NCBI RefSeq assembly: GCF_004104075.1
Contig: NZ_QOVK01000024.1
Span: 1 to 54,730, forward strand
Direction of reading: 5' to 3'
Origin: Leeuwenhoekiella polynyae
Lineage (GTDB): Bacteria; Bacteroidota; Bacteroidia; Flavobacteriales; Flavobacteriaceae
Length of the DNA: 54,730 bases
In this document: positions 18,412 to 27,669 of the stretch, piece after piece
Layout: every line of letters begins with the position of its first letter
Position numbering within the stretch: the stretch's first letter is position 1
The notes under the pieces: model-generated
Databases searched by the model: none
What the model was told of the DNA's origin: nothing
What the model saw: only the letters and a program-made list of their open reading frames with translations
Program-made: the position numbers and the translations under genes

Positions 18412-18606
18412 ATGAAAAAATTGATTCTAATTTTAAGTTTAGGTACTTTTCTATTCAGTACAGCTTCGTGCTCAAGTAGTTATCATACGTCTTCAAGGAA
18501 TTCTGCGCCTGGCCAAGTTAAAAAGGCTTACGGTGCCAAAAGTGCTAAAGCTTTTGCTCCCGGTCAACAGAAGAAAAAGAAAAATAATCGCAAAAAGAAG
18601 TATTAA
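18412..18606 (+). CDS. Small basic lipoprotein
   Basis: 64 residues. A lipoprotein signal ends in FSTASC (Cys20). The mature part is short and very basic, with two APGQ motifs (NSAPGQVKKAYG and FAPGQQKKKKNNR). Similar small proteins are frequent in Flavobacteriia and are sometimes given unreliable names. The strong lysine tail suggests binding to an acidic surface such as LPS or nucleic acid, but that is speculation. It converges on the methyltransferase gene, with only a 3-base gap and no evident terminator. Confidence 0.72.
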   Translation: MKKLILILSLGTFLFSTASCSSSYHTSSRNSAPGQVKKAYGAKSAKAFAPGQQKKKKNNRKKKY

Positions 18607-18609
18607 TAT

Positions 18610-19344
18610 TTACACGTTACCAACACGCAGTAATAACGGGAAATTAAATTCCCGTTTTTCTTTTGCTCCCCAGTGTTTATATACATCATCCCGAATTAAA
18701 TGTAACGGGTTCTTAGCATTCGCCTTTTCATAATGCTTCACTGCTGACCAAGTATTTAAATAATTGAGCAATTCATCGGCTGTCCAGTAAATAGGCATTG
18801 CAAATTTTGGAGTTTCAATTTCTTGAAATGGAAACGGAATGCTTTGATAGTGATCATCCAGATACTTCCGCTCCGGATCCCAATAAGGGGCTGTAATCCC
18901 TTTATAAAAATGCTGAATGACTTCATTGAGTTTTCCAGAGGTTTCTAAAACCGAATAACCAATCACTGCAAAAACTCCGTCAGGTTTTAAATGTGCTTTT
19001 ACCTGATTATAAAATTTATCAAAATCAAACCAGTGAATGGCTTGAGCAACGGTAATCAAATCAAATTGCTCTTGAGTATCAAAGGGCTCTTCTGCCGTTT
19101 GAACACGATATGTGATGTTTTCTACTTGAGGCGCTTCAGCAAGTTGCTTTGCACTGAGATCTGTCGCGAGCACTTCAGTAAAAACTTTAGAGAGCTCAAC
19201 CGCTACCTGCCCGTTACCAGTAGCCACATCCCAGGCCTTTGATTTATTCTGAACGATTTCAAATAAAAACGTGTATAATTCCTGAGGATAAGTAGGTCTG
19301 AATTTAGCGTAATCTGCTGCGTGATTTGAAAAGTTATCTTTCAT
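18610..19344 (-). CDS. Class I SAM-dependent methyltransferase
   Basis: 244 residues from the ATG whose complement ends at 19344. A longer frame to 19380 would run into the ABC gene and adds nothing conserved, whereas this start leaves a 4-base gap after the ABC stop. SAM motif I is AWDVATGNGQVAVEL, followed by VLATDLSAKQL and FDLITVAQAIHWFDFDKF. The last motif is typical of UbiE/Trans-aconitate-like methyltransferases (Methyltransf_11). The substrate is unknown. It is the last gene of an operon with a small membrane protein and an ABC ATPase. Confidence 0.87.
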   Translation of the reverse strand: MKDNFSNHAADYAKFRPTYPQELYTFLFEIVQNKSKAWDVATGNGQVAVELSKVFTEVLATDLSAKQLAEAPQVENITYRVQTAEEPFDTQEQFDLITVAQAIHWFDFDKFYNQVKAHLKPDGVFAVIGYSVLETSGKLNEVIQHFYKGITAPYWDPERKYLDDHYQSIPFPFQEIETPKFAMPIYWTADELLNYLNTWSAVKHYEKANAKNPLHLIRDDVYKHWGAKEKREFNFPLLLRVGNV

Positions 19345-19348
19345 AGCT

Positions 19349-20032
19349 TTATATATTTCGTAAATAACCGGTTGTAACAAGTTCTTCCAATTTATTAACT
19401 TGTTTTAAGTTACCATCTTTTAAAACGAGTCTTCGGTCTGCCAGATTCCAGACATCATCATAATAGTGATCGGTAAGCAGAATCCCTTTTGTAGCTTTTA
19501 ATGAAATCAGAAAGTCATGTATCAATTCTTTAAACAAAGGCTCTACCATAGAAAAAGGTTCATCGAGCAGCACGAATGGATGGTTGAGATTCCCAATAAT
19601 TAAAACTTCTAAATAGCGGCGTTGTCCCATTGACAATTCGCTCACTTTTTTACGGGCTATTTCAGTCATTCGCGGAGCTCTGAAAATCAAATCTTGTTGA
19701 TCTCCTTCAAAATATCTGGGAATGATATCCCACACTTTTGATGATTGTGGTAAAAAACTAAACTGGGGCAAATACCCAATCAGTCTGCTAGCAACTATTT
19801 TATTTGTATGCCAGAATTTGCTACGGACTTTAAATAAAGATTCATTGACTTTTATAGTTCCGCTCTGCGCGGTTAAGGTTCCAAACAGGATTTTTAGCAA
19901 GGTACTTTTACCTGTTCCATTTCTTCCAAAAACACCTAAAATCTCTCCCGTTTGTAGTTCAAAACCTGTTTGTCTAAGCACCTCCTTTTCACCAAAAGAT
20001 TTGCTGATATTATGAATTTGTAAGAGCGCCAA
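19349..20032 (-). CDS. ABC transporter ATP-binding protein
   Basis: 227 residues, a complete ATPase domain: Walker [11 protein letters not shown] (about 36-45), Q-loop near [10 protein letters not shown], a signature of the form [12 protein letters not shown], Walker [14 protein letters not shown], and switch His in LLTDHYYDD. No membrane domain is fused to it. Its only membrane partner here is the small upstream protein, which is shorter than a usual ABC permease, so the complete transporter may need a further subunit. It overlaps the upstream gene by 23 bases. The substrate is unknown. Confidence 0.88.
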   Translation of the reverse strand: MALLQIHNISKSFGEKEVLRQTGFELQTGEILGVFGRNGTGKSTLLKILFGTLTAQSGTIKVNESLFKVRSKFWHTNKIVASRLIGYLPQFSFLPQSSKVWDIIPRYFEGDQQDLIFRAPRMTEIARKKVSELSMGQRRYLEVLIIGNLNHPFVLLDEPFSMVEPLFKELIHDFLISLKATKGILLTDHYYDDVWNLADRRLVLKDGNLKQVNKLEELVTTGYLRNI

Positions 20033-20309
20033 GCGTTAGGAGTTTTGAAATCATTAAAGTTATTAATAATAAAGCCGGAGTTGCACAAAGATTAATTAAC
20101 CAGGTTTTAGTCACCAGTCTATAACGCGTGTACCCCAGATTATAATATCCATAAAACTCTGCTTTTTGAAAATAAATATACGCGAGTAAACCTACAGGTG
20201 TACCCAATACCCCAAAAACAATAGGTGCTGTCAAAAGACTTCCAAAGGGTATAGTTACCACTGAAAACAATAAGGCAAATAAAGTGACATCTCTATAAAA
20301 CTTCCACAT
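20010..20309 (-). CDS. Small integral membrane protein, partner of the ABC ATPase
   Basis: 99 residues from the ATG whose complement ends at 20309 ([15 protein letters not shown]). A TTG ten codons upstream is possible but less likely. Three hydrophobic segments lie near 8-22, 25-45 and 72-90. I do not recognise the family. The 23-base overlap with the ATPase gene points to translational coupling and a joint function. It is too small for a typical ABC permease and could be an accessory subunit or a compact half of one. Confidence 0.68.
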   Translation of the reverse strand: MWKFYRDVTLFALLFSVVTIPFGSLLTAPIVFGVLGTPVGLLAYIYFQKAEFYGYYNLGYTRYRLVTKTWLINLCATPALLLITLMISKLLTLGALTNS

Positions 20310-20519
20310 AAAATAAGGTCTCTTTATAAAAGTAGTCAATTATAACCTTTGCGCTAATGCTACCCTTATAATTTAAGGGGAATTTAAAATAGGTTTGACT
20401 CTAATGCCGTATTTTGGCGACTTACTTGGCTTTTGAAATTTTAAAGAGCTAGATTTTGAATTAAAATTCTAAAACTTAGCAGACCATTGTCTGCTACTAT
20501 TATTAAAATAAAAACTACT

Positions 20520-21041
20520 ATGACCCTATTTGTAGATATGGACGAAGTGATTGCAGATACGTATCAGGCTCACATTGATCTATACAATAAGAAATACAAC
20601 GCAAAGCTTAAAAAAGAAGATTGTTTAGGTGCCGAAGTTTGGCAAATGGTTCCAACCGACCATCAGAATTATGTGAGAAATCACGCGAATGAACGCGGTT
20701 TTTTTATAGACCTTGCTGTGATGAAAGATAGCCAGGAAGTAATGCGCGAACTTAACGATAAATATGAATTGTATATAGCCTCTGCAGCTATGCAGTTTAA
20801 AACAAGTCTTGAAGAAAAAGCAGATTGGTTAGATAAACATTTCGCATTTATACCGTGGCAGAATAGAATTCTATGTGGACACAAGCACATTTTAAAAGGA
20901 GATATTTTAATCGATGATCGTTCATATAATTTAGACGCTTTTGACGGAAGGGGTATTCAATTTACATCGCCGCACAATATAAAGACTGATGGTTTTGATC
21001 GTGCAGATACCTGGCAAGATGTAGCAAAATTACTTTTGTAA
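20520..21041 (+). CDS. 5'(3')-deoxyribonucleotidase, HAD superfamily
   Basis: 173 residues from the ATG at 20520 (MTLFVDMDEVIADTYQAH); an upstream start at 20487 would only add non-conserved residues. HAD motif I is FVDMDEVIADT, with the nucleophile and acid Asp residues two positions apart. A Lys in the ILKGDILIDDRSYNL region and the double Asp (IDDRS) fit motifs III and IV. The family (NT5C) dephosphorylates deoxynucleoside monophosphates and balances dNTP pools. It stands alone and ends before a strong terminator shared with murA. Confidence 0.87.
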   Translation: MTLFVDMDEVIADTYQAHIDLYNKKYNAKLKKEDCLGAEVWQMVPTDHQNYVRNHANERGFFIDLAVMKDSQEVMRELNDKYELYIASAAMQFKTSLEEKADWLDKHFAFIPWQNRILCGHKHILKGDILIDDRSYNLDAFDGRGIQFTSPHNIKTDGFDRADTWQDVAKLLL

Positions 21042-21060
21042 TTTCTATTATATTCAAAAC

Positions 21061-21094
21061 AAAAAACCTCAGAATGTAAATTCTGAGGTTTTTT
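21061..21094. terminator. Bidirectional terminator, nucleotidase / murA
   Basis: A perfect 15-bp stem AAAAAACCTCAGAAT / ATTCTGAGGTTTTTT (21061-21075 with 21080-21094) with a GTAA loop. It separates two convergent genes and has A- and T-runs on both sides. Confidence 0.92.
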
Positions 21095-21118
21095 GTTTTA
21101 TTAAGAATCGATTCTATC

Positions 21119-22432
21119 TTAGGTCGTTCTTATAATTTTAGCTCCTATGGCACGCAGACGCTCGTCAATATTTTCATAACCACGATCTATCTGTTCAATA
21201 TTATGAATCGTTGAAGTGCCTTTGGCACTTAACGCAGCGATAAGTAATGAAATTCCCGCTCTGATATCAGGCGAAGTCATTGTTGTTGCTTTTAGTGTGG
21301 ATTTAAAATTATGGCCTATAACCGTAGCACGATGTGGATCGCAAAGAATAATTTTCGCTCCCATATCTATCAATTTATCTACAAAGAATAAACGACTCTC
21401 AAACATTTTCTGATGAATTAAAACTTCCCCCTTTGCCTGAGTTGCTACAACTAAAATGATACTCAACAAATCTGGTGTAAATCCAGGCCACGGCGCATCA
21501 CTAATTGTCATAAAAGAACCATCTATAAAGGTCTCTATCTCATAACCATCTTTGTGCGCAGGGATAAAAATATCATCCCCTTTCTTTTCAACTGTAATAC
21601 CTAATTTTCTAAACGTCGCAGGGATTAATCCAAGGTCATTCCAGCTTACATTTTTTATAGTAATCTCACTCTTAGTCATTGCCGCCAGGCCTATCCAAGA
21701 TCCAATTTCAATCATATCTGGTAAAACCGTATGCTCACAACCTTTAAGTTCCTTTACCCCTTCAATTTTTAGCATATTAGAACCTATACCACTTATTTTA
21801 GCGCCCATTTTATTGAGCATCTTACAAAGCTGTTGCAAATACGGTTCACAAGCTGCATTATAAATAGTGGTTTCACCTTTTGCCATTACTGCAGCCATCA
21901 CAATGTTTGCAGTTCCGGTTACAGAAGCTTCATCAAGTAACATAAAAGTTCCTTTTAAACCTTCTGGAGCTTCCACCCCATAAAAACGCTCCTCCTTATT
22001 ATAACGGAATTTAGCGCCCAGTTTGATCATTCCTTCAAAATGCGTATCCAGACGTCTTCTCCCTATTTTATCTCCTCCCGGACGCGGAATGTATCCTTTA
22101 CCAAAACGTGCCAACAGAGGCCCTACAATCATTATAGAACCGCGCAGACCACCACCTTCTTTCTTAAACTGCTCGCTTTCGAGATATTCAAGATGTAATG
22201 CATCACTGATAAAAGAGTATTTTCCTTTACCCAGTTTTTGAATTTTCACACCCAGATTACTCAAAATATTGATGAGTTTATTAACATCAACAATATCAGG
22301 TATGTTATTTATAATGACTTCTTCAGGGGTTAGTAAAACAGCACAAAGTATTTGTAACGCTTCATTTTTTGCACCCTGCGGCTGGATGGATCCTTTAAGC
22401 TGATGCCCTCCTTCTATCTGAAATGTTCCCAT
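21119..22432 (-). CDS. murA: UDP-N-acetylglucosamine 1-carboxyvinyltransferase
   Basis: 437 residues, full length. It transfers enolpyruvate from PEP to UDP-GlcNAc, the first committed step of peptidoglycan synthesis. Family features: GAKNEALQILCAVLLT at the N-terminus (Lys22, Asn23) and the conserved RPGG-x-IGRRRLDTHF loop. The catalytic loop reads PGGDKIG, so residue 121 is Asp where E. coli MurA has Cys115, the target of fosfomycin. The remaining active-site context is intact, so the enzyme should be active. DUF4290 lies directly upstream, a neighbour often found in Flavobacteriia. Confidence 0.95.
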   Translation of the reverse strand: MGTFQIEGGHQLKGSIQPQGAKNEALQILCAVLLTPEEVIINNIPDIVDVNKLINILSNLGVKIQKLGKGKYSFISDALHLEYLESEQFKKEGGGLRGSIMIVGPLLARFGKGYIPRPGGDKIGRRRLDTHFEGMIKLGAKFRYNKEERFYGVEAPEGLKGTFMLLDEASVTGTANIVMAAVMAKGETTIYNAACEPYLQQLCKMLNKMGAKISGIGSNMLKIEGVKELKGCEHTVLPDMIEIGSWIGLAAMTKSEITIKNVSWNDLGLIPATFRKLGITVEKKGDDIFIPAHKDGYEIETFIDGSFMTISDAPWPGFTPDLLSIILVVATQAKGEVLIHQKMFESRLFFVDKLIDMGAKIILCDPHRATVIGHNFKSTLKATTMTSPDIRAGISLLIAALSAKGTSTIHNIEQIDRGYENIDERLRAIGAKIIRTT

Positions 22433-22452
22433 TAAAATGTATTGCTAAAAAG

Positions 22453-23082
22453 TTAGTAGCGCTTTTTTCCGCGACTAGGTTTTTTACGATAATTAGATTT
22501 ACCAGACTTCTTGTTTCGCATAAGCTTTTGCGCTTCTTTTAAGTCTTCATCTTTCTTTGCAAGATTGATCTGACCGTCACTCAATTCAAAAAGGTGCTTA
22601 AAAATCACCTCATCATCTACGGTATCTTTGTTCCAGTTTAGAAAACATTTTTTCATATGATTTGCAATAGAAAACTCTAATGCTTCACGCTTCTGCCCTT
22701 TTTCCCACTTTACGGCAACATCAATCATACGTTTGATATTGTTACCGTAAAAACGGTATTTAGGATGATTTTGAGGATATTCTAAAGGCTCAGGATGTTC
22801 TTCTAATTTCTCACGAGATGGCTTCTCATAAGGAGAAATCACATCTAATTTAAAATCGCTCATTATAAAAAGCTGATCCCAAAGTTTGTGTTGAAAATCA
22901 GGAACATCGCGCAAATGAGGCTGAATATTACCCATAACAGCGATGATGCTGCGTGCGATAATATTTCGTTTTTTATCGTCTTCTTCTGCTATCGCCTGGT
23001 TGACCATTTTTTGAAGATGACGGCCATACTCAGGTATGATGAGCTTTTCGCGCTCAGTATTGTATTCTAATTGATCTATCAA
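22453..23082 (-). CDS. DUF4290 domain protein
   Basis: 209 residues, soluble and charged, with the family opening DQLEYNTEREKLIIPEYGRH and MVNQAIAEEDDKKRN, then HKLWDQLFIMSDF and YGNNIKRMIDVAVK. The C-terminus is very basic (KKSGKSNYRKKPSRGKKRY), suggesting RNA or DNA contact. It sits 20 bases ahead of murA and is probably in the same transcript. Upstream, a 7-bp inverted repeat GTTTCTC-TT-GAGAAAC lies at 23106-23121 and may be regulatory. The function is unknown. Confidence 0.88.
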   Translation of the reverse strand: MIDQLEYNTEREKLIIPEYGRHLQKMVNQAIAEEDDKKRNIIARSIIAVMGNIQPHLRDVPDFQHKLWDQLFIMSDFKLDVISPYEKPSREKLEEHPEPLEYPQNHPKYRFYGNNIKRMIDVAVKWEKGQKREALEFSIANHMKKCFLNWNKDTVDDEVIFKHLFELSDGQINLAKKDEDLKEAQKLMRNKKSGKSNYRKKPSRGKKRY

Positions 23083-23203
23083 TTGTAAAAATTTAAGTGA
23101 AGTATGTTTCTCTTGAGAAACGTTTGAGCAAAGTACTAAAAATTGTACAAAAGTTCACAGTACAAATTCAAATTAACCGAATTTTAATGCTGTTTTGTTG
23201 AAT

Positions 23204-23494
23204 TTATAAGGAAATTACACCTTCTACAGCAGCAACTTCTTGATATTTTGCAATAACAGTGTCCGGGTTTTTCATATTTACATTTATAGAAACACTCGTG
23301 TAAGTACCTTTACTCGACTCTTTTGTAGAAATCACCGCGCCCATATCATCAAAAATTGTTTCAATCTCTTCAATCTTTTCTTTTTCAGAAGGAACGATGA
23401 ATTTATAAAGATATTCTGAAGGCCAAGTAGTAGTCTTCTCCAGTCTTTTCTTCAGTTTTTTATAAAATTCTTCTGATTTGTTATCTGTGCTCAT
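23204..23494 (-). CDS. DUF493 family protein (YbeD-like)
   Basis: 96 residues with the ferredoxin-like pattern of DUF493: YLYKFIVPSEKEKIEEIETIF near the start and KGTYTSVSINVNMKNPDTVIAKYQ near the end. In proteobacteria YbeD sits beside lipoate genes; here there is no such neighbour. It is probably a small regulatory or ACT-like ligand-binding protein. On the minus strand a -7 box TATCTTTG lies at 23512-23519, about 18 bases upstream of the ATG. Confidence 0.85.
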   Translation of the reverse strand: MSTDNKSEEFYKKLKKRLEKTTTWPSEYLYKFIVPSEKEKIEEIETIFDDMGAVISTKESSKGTYTSVSINVNMKNPDTVIAKYQEVAAVEGVISL

Positions 23495-23690
23495 AGCCTT
23501 ATTTTAAGCTGCAAAGATACCATTCTTAACCTAATTTTTGAATCGCTTCCTATTTGAGTATTTTTACGCGCTGAGAGCGGTATTAATTCTGTGGCTTAGT
23601 TAGTAAACTATCTCATGGCAAACCTCGAAGTATTAAACCCTTTGGCGGCGCCTATAAAAATATTAGGTTTAACCTGAAACAAAACAACAA

Positions 23691-24230
23691 TTGACAGCAA
23701 AACGTATCGTTTTAATCGGAGGTCCCAGTACCGGAAAAACCACGCTTTTAAATGCGCTTAAAGCTGAAGGGTTTCCGTGTTTGGATGAAGTTTCCCGCGA
23801 GGTGATAAAAGCAGCACAGCAAGAAGGTATTGAGCAGCTTTTTCTTACAGAACCGCTGTTGTTTAGCGATAAGCTTCTGGAGCGTCGTATACAGCAATAT
23901 CTTGATGCCGGTGCATTAGACGCAGCGCACGTTTTTATTGACCGCGGTATTCCTGATGTTGCTGCGTATATGGATTTCATAGGCCAGCAATACCCTGAAC
24001 GTTTCAGTAAAGCTTGTAAAGCCTATAAATACGATCATATTTTTTTACTTCCGCTTTGGAAAGCTATTCATACCACAGACAAGGAGCGTTATGAAAGTTT
24101 TGAAGAAGCACATCAAATTCAAAACGAGCTCGTTAAAACCTATGAATCATATGGGTACACGCCTATTGAAGTCCCTAAGACTTCTGTAGCAGAACGGGTT
24201 TCTTTTATTCTAAAAAATCTCGAAAGATGA
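23691..24230 (+). CDS. NadR-like AAA ATPase / kinase-fold protein
   Basis: 179 residues beginning with TTG at 23691, immediately before the conserved first strand (TAKRIVLIGGPSTGKTTLLNAL). No ATG is available upstream in frame, so the non-ATG start looks real. Walker A is GGPSTGKTT and a DxA-type motif follows in HVFIDRGIPDVAAYMDFI. The family (AAA_28) resembles the kinase half of NadR but lacks the nucleotidyltransferase half, so the substrate is not certain. It overlaps recQ by four bases (ATGA). Confidence 0.82.
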   Translation: MTAKRIVLIGGPSTGKTTLLNALKAEGFPCLDEVSREVIKAAQQEGIEQLFLTEPLLFSDKLLERRIQQYLDAGALDAAHVFIDRGIPDVAAYMDFIGQQYPERFSKACKAYKYDHIFLLPLWKAIHTTDKERYESFEEAHQIQNELVKTYESYGYTPIEVPKTSVAERVSFILKNLER

Positions 24231-26131
24231 GCATAACGCCACTTGAAGCTTTGCAAAAGTTCTGGGGTTATGACGCTTTTAGACCAAAACAGCTGGAGAT
24301 CATCGAAGCTGTACACCATAAACAAGACACCTTTGCACTGCTACCCACTGGTGGCGGAAAATCTATTTGTTATCAGATTCCCGCAATTATATCAGAAGGA
24401 ATTACACTGGTGATCTCGCCATTGCTTTCTTTAATGCGCGATCAAGTGATGCAGTTAGAAAATCGCAATATAAAAGCATTATACATCCCCGGTGGTATAA
24501 AATATAATGAATTAGATAGCCTACTCGACAATTGCATCTATGGCAACTATAAACTGCTTTACCTCTCGCCAGAGCGCTTGCAGAATGAACTCGTTCTGAC
24601 ACGTTTAAAACAAATGAACTTGTCACTGATTGCAGTTGATGAGGCACATTGTATTTCTCAATGGGGACACGATTTTAGACCGGCATATCGCAACATATCA
24701 AAATTTAGAGAAAATTTTCCTGGGATAACTTGCATGGCTTTGACAGCTACAGCTACAAAAAAAGTTCAGGAAGATATTGTAGAACAACTTGCTTTAGATC
24801 ACCCTAAGATTGTTCAGCAATCTTTTGAAAGAAAGAATCTGGCGTATATTGTTTTAAAAGAAGAAGATAAATATTACCGGCTCATTTACCTTTTTAAAAA
24901 GTATACGGGCAGCGGTATAGTTTATGTTCGCAGCAGAAAAACAGCTCAAAACTATGCTGCATACCTTAACTCTAATGGCATTAAAGCTCATTATTATCAT
25001 GGAGGTTTAGGTAATGGGGAACGTCAAGAACGGTTTAATGACTGGTCTGCTAATAAAACACAGGTCATGGTTGCAACCAGTGCTTTTGGTATGGGTATCG
25101 ATAAAGCAGATGTGGAGACGGTTGTACACGTAGAATTACCGGAAAGTTTAGAAAGCTATTTTCAGGAAGCAGGAAGAGCCGGGAGAAATAGTAAACGTGC
25201 AAATAGCATAATCCTCTACAACGAATCTGACAAAGACCGTCTGGCTAATCAGTTTTTAAAGGTTTTACCGGCTGTGAGTTTTGTTAAAAAAGTATACAAA
25301 AAACTGAATAGCTTTTTTCAAGTCTCTTATGGCGAGGGTGAGCAAGAAACATTCAGGTTTGATTTTATGACTTTTTGTAAAACCTATAACTTCAATACAC
25401 TTCTTACCTACAATACGCTTCAACTACTCGACCGAAACAGTGTTCTAATCCTTTCGCAAGAATTTTACCGCAAAGCAACCCTTCAGATAACCGTAACTCC
25501 GGTTAATCTAACCTTCTATCTCATAAAAAATCCGGGTATAGATGATATTGTAAAAAATATACTCAGGACATACGGAGGTATTTATGACCAGCCACTTATT
25601 ATAGATCATACCCTGATCGCTAAAAAATCTGGAGCTCCGCTCGCTAAAATACATCAAGTACTTTTGCAGTTGCATCAAGATGATGTCGCTGTTTACGATC
25701 ATACCCACTTTGATACTGCGATTACCTTTCTGGTACAGCGTGAAGATGAGTTGACCATCAATCGTATTGCAAAACCTCTTAACACACAGAATACACGTAA
25801 GGTAAATCAGGTTAAAAGTATATTAGGGTATCTGGAAAATAATACGGTTTGCAGAAGCATTCAGTTATTAGCTTATTTTGAAGAAAAACAACAGTGCAAA
25901 TGCGGAATGTGTGATGTTTGCCTAGCTAAAACTCGTAAGAAAAAAAAACCTGATGGTCAGGCCGTGCAAAACAAAATCTTAGCTTTACTGGCTTCTAAAC
26001 CCTATTCGTCAAAATCGTTAACCCAACTACTAAGTTCTGTTGAAGAACAAGAACTTTTATCGGCACTAAAAAACCTTTTAGAAAGCCAAAAAATAACACT
26101 AACACCTTCTAATTTATATAAACTTTTATGA
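24227..26131 (+). CDS. recQ: RecQ-family ATP-dependent DNA helicase
   Basis: 634 residues. Helicase motifs: FRPKQLEIIEAV (motif 0), LPTGGGKSICYQIPA (Walker A), AVDEAHCISQWGHDFRP (DEAH and the aromatic-rich loop), and the C-terminal helicase motif QEAGRAGRNSKR. A RQC-type zinc site is seen near 558-570 (QCKCGMCDVC). The C-terminal tail is short, with no HRDC domain evident. It unwinds DNA 3' to 5' in recombinational repair. It is cotranslated with the upstream ATPase and overlaps fmt by four bases. Confidence 0.93.
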   Translation: MSITPLEALQKFWGYDAFRPKQLEIIEAVHHKQDTFALLPTGGGKSICYQIPAIISEGITLVISPLLSLMRDQVMQLENRNIKALYIPGGIKYNELDSLLDNCIYGNYKLLYLSPERLQNELVLTRLKQMNLSLIAVDEAHCISQWGHDFRPAYRNISKFRENFPGITCMALTATATKKVQEDIVEQLALDHPKIVQQSFERKNLAYIVLKEEDKYYRLIYLFKKYTGSGIVYVRSRKTAQNYAAYLNSNGIKAHYYHGGLGNGERQERFNDWSANKTQVMVATSAFGMGIDKADVETVVHVELPESLESYFQEAGRAGRNSKRANSIILYNESDKDRLANQFLKVLPAVSFVKKVYKKLNSFFQVSYGEGEQETFRFDFMTFCKTYNFNTLLTYNTLQLLDRNSVLILSQEFYRKATLQITVTPVNLTFYLIKNPGIDDIVKNILRTYGGIYDQPLIIDHTLIAKKSGAPLAKIHQVLLQLHQDDVAVYDHTHFDTAITFLVQREDELTINRIAKPLNTQNTRKVNQVKSILGYLENNTVCRSIQLLAYFEEKQQCKCGMCDVCLAKTRKKKKPDGQAVQNKILALLASKPYSSKSLTQLLSSVEEQELLSALKNLLESQKITLTPSNLYKLL

Positions 26132-27093
26132 GAGATTTACGCATCGTTTTTATGGGAACACCAGATTTTGCTGTTGCCGGATTGCAAAAACTTGTAGAAA
26201 ATAAATATACCGTTGTAGGAGTGATTACCGCTCCAGACAGACCTGCCGGAAGAGGTCAAAAAATTCAACAAAGCGCAGTTAAACAATATGCTTCACAAGC
26301 AAACTTACCTGTATTGCAGCCTACCAATCTCAAGGACCCAGAATTCATAGAAGAATTAAAAGCACTGAATGCTAACCTGCAAATTGTGGTCGCTTTTAGG
26401 ATGTTACCAGAAGTAGTATGGAAAATGCCAGAATACGGGACGTTTAATTTACACGCTTCTCTACTCCCCGATTATCGGGGTGCTGCTCCTATTAACTGGG
26501 CTATTATTAAAGGTGAAAAAGAAACAGGTGTAACCACTTTTTTTATAGATGAAAAGATTGATACCGGAGCTATTATTCTTAAGGAAAGGACAGCAATCTA
26601 TGCAGAAGAAAATGCAGGAAGTTTACACGACCGGCTTATGAATCTTGGTAGCGATTTGATACAAGACACCGTCAAACTCATAGAAAAAGATACTGTTGAA
26701 AAGACCATTCAACCGAAGCAAGAACAACTGCATACCGCTTACAAGCTCAACAGAGACAACACACGCATAGACTGGTCGCAATCTGTAGAAAGTATTCACA
26801 ACCACATACGCGGTTTGAGTCCGTATCCGGTTGCGTGGACTTTATTTACAAATGGAGATACTAAAGAACTTCAATTAAAAGTTTATAAAGCTTCAATTAC
26901 TTCTGATGAAGAATCCACTGAGTTAGGTAACGCAAGCGTCGGTGAAATTTTGATTAAAAACGATGAATTGTTTGTAGCCACTTCTACAAATTGGTTAAAA
27001 CTCGAAGAAGTACAACTTTCAGGAAAGAAGAAAATGCCGGTTAAAGATTTACTAAATGGATTTAGCTTCCAAACCTCAGCTAAAACGTTGTAA
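26128..27093 (+). CDS. fmt: Methionyl-tRNA formyltransferase
   Basis: 321 residues, normal length. It formylates initiator Met-tRNA using 10-formyl-tetrahydrofolate. Motifs: RIVFMGTPDFAVAGLQKL at the N-terminus, TAPDRPAGRGQKI, and the catalytic FNLHASLLPDYRGAAPINW (Asn, His and Asp region). The C-terminal OB-like domain is present (HNHIRGLSPYPVAWTLF onward). The four-base overlap with recQ shows translational coupling. It is the last gene of the operon. Confidence 0.96.
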   Translation: MRDLRIVFMGTPDFAVAGLQKLVENKYTVVGVITAPDRPAGRGQKIQQSAVKQYASQANLPVLQPTNLKDPEFIEELKALNANLQIVVAFRMLPEVVWKMPEYGTFNLHASLLPDYRGAAPINWAIIKGEKETGVTTFFIDEKIDTGAIILKERTAIYAEENAGSLHDRLMNLGSDLIQDTVKLIEKDTVEKTIQPKQEQLHTAYKLNRDNTRIDWSQSVESIHNHIRGLSPYPVAWTLFTNGDTKELQLKVYKASITSDEESTELGNASVGEILIKNDELFVATSTNWLKLEEVQLSGKKKMPVKDLLNGFSFQTSAKTL

Positions 27094-27197
27094 ACCTAGG
27101 AAAACGCTGTTATTACTTATATTTTGTTAAAAGCGCCTTCCGTTATCAACAAAACGTTAAAGTTATCAACATAATCCGTGATTTCCTGCGCCATTGC

Positions 27198-27227
27198 TTG
27201 CATGAATAAAATATCCGTCTAAATTTG
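27198..27227 (+). promoter_or_regulatory. Promoter of the HU gene
   Basis: TTG at 27198-27200, a 19-base spacer, and TAAATTTG at 27220-27227 match the Bacteroidota -33/-7 pair. The HU start codon follows 56 bases later, in an A/T-rich leader. Confidence 0.65.
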
Positions 27228-27283
27228 TTAGAACAATAAACAAAAGTTTAACCGACATTTAATTTTTATTAAAATTTAGAATT

Positions 27284-27556
27284 ATGAACAAATCAGATTT
27301 AATTGATGCAATGGCAGAAGATGCTGGTATTACTAAAGCAGCAGCTAAAAAAGCATTAGAATCATTTTTAGGAAATATCGAAAAATCATTAAAAGGTGGA
27401 GATCGAGTTTCTTTAGTAGGTTTCGGTTCTTGGTCTGTATCAAAACGTGCAGCTCGTGAAGGAAGAAACCCACAAACTGGAAAAACTATTCAGATCGCTG
27501 CTAAAAATGTAGTGAAGTTTAAAGCGGGTTCTGATTTATCAGACGCTGTTAACTAA
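27284..27556 (+). CDS. HU-family DNA-binding protein
   Basis: 90 residues, the standard length. The HU core is complete: MNKSDLIDAMAEDAGITKAA helix-turn-helix base, VSLVGFGSWSVSKRAAREGRNPQTG with the DNA-intercalating arm (RNPQTG), and a C-terminal helix ending SDLSDAVN. It bends and compacts DNA as a homodimer. It has its own promoter and terminator and is a single-gene unit. Confidence 0.96.
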   Translation: MNKSDLIDAMAEDAGITKAAAKKALESFLGNIEKSLKGGDRVSLVGFGSWSVSKRAAREGRNPQTGKTIQIAAKNVVKFKAGSDLSDAVN

Positions 27557-27578
27557 GCATCTATAGCTTGTAAAGCTT

Positions 27579-27607
27579 AAAAAGCTCCCATAAATGGGGG
27601 CTTTTTT
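27579..27607 (+). terminator. Terminator of the HU gene
   Basis: A GC-rich stem AAAAAGCTCCCA / TGGGGGCTTTTT with one G-U pair around a short TAAA loop, followed by a run of T. It lies about 20 bases after the HU stop codon. Confidence 0.9.
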
Positions 27608-27669
27608 TATATTTGTTATTTTTTTGTTAATTATAAAAAATTAGAGTAGTTTAGAACAAAAACTAGTGT

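Noticed and set aside
23613-23675. A 20-codon frame (MANLEVLNPLAAPIKILGLT) ahead of the NadR-like gene.
   Set aside because: It is too short, has no ribosome site and no recognisable pattern; the spacing does not suggest a leader peptide.
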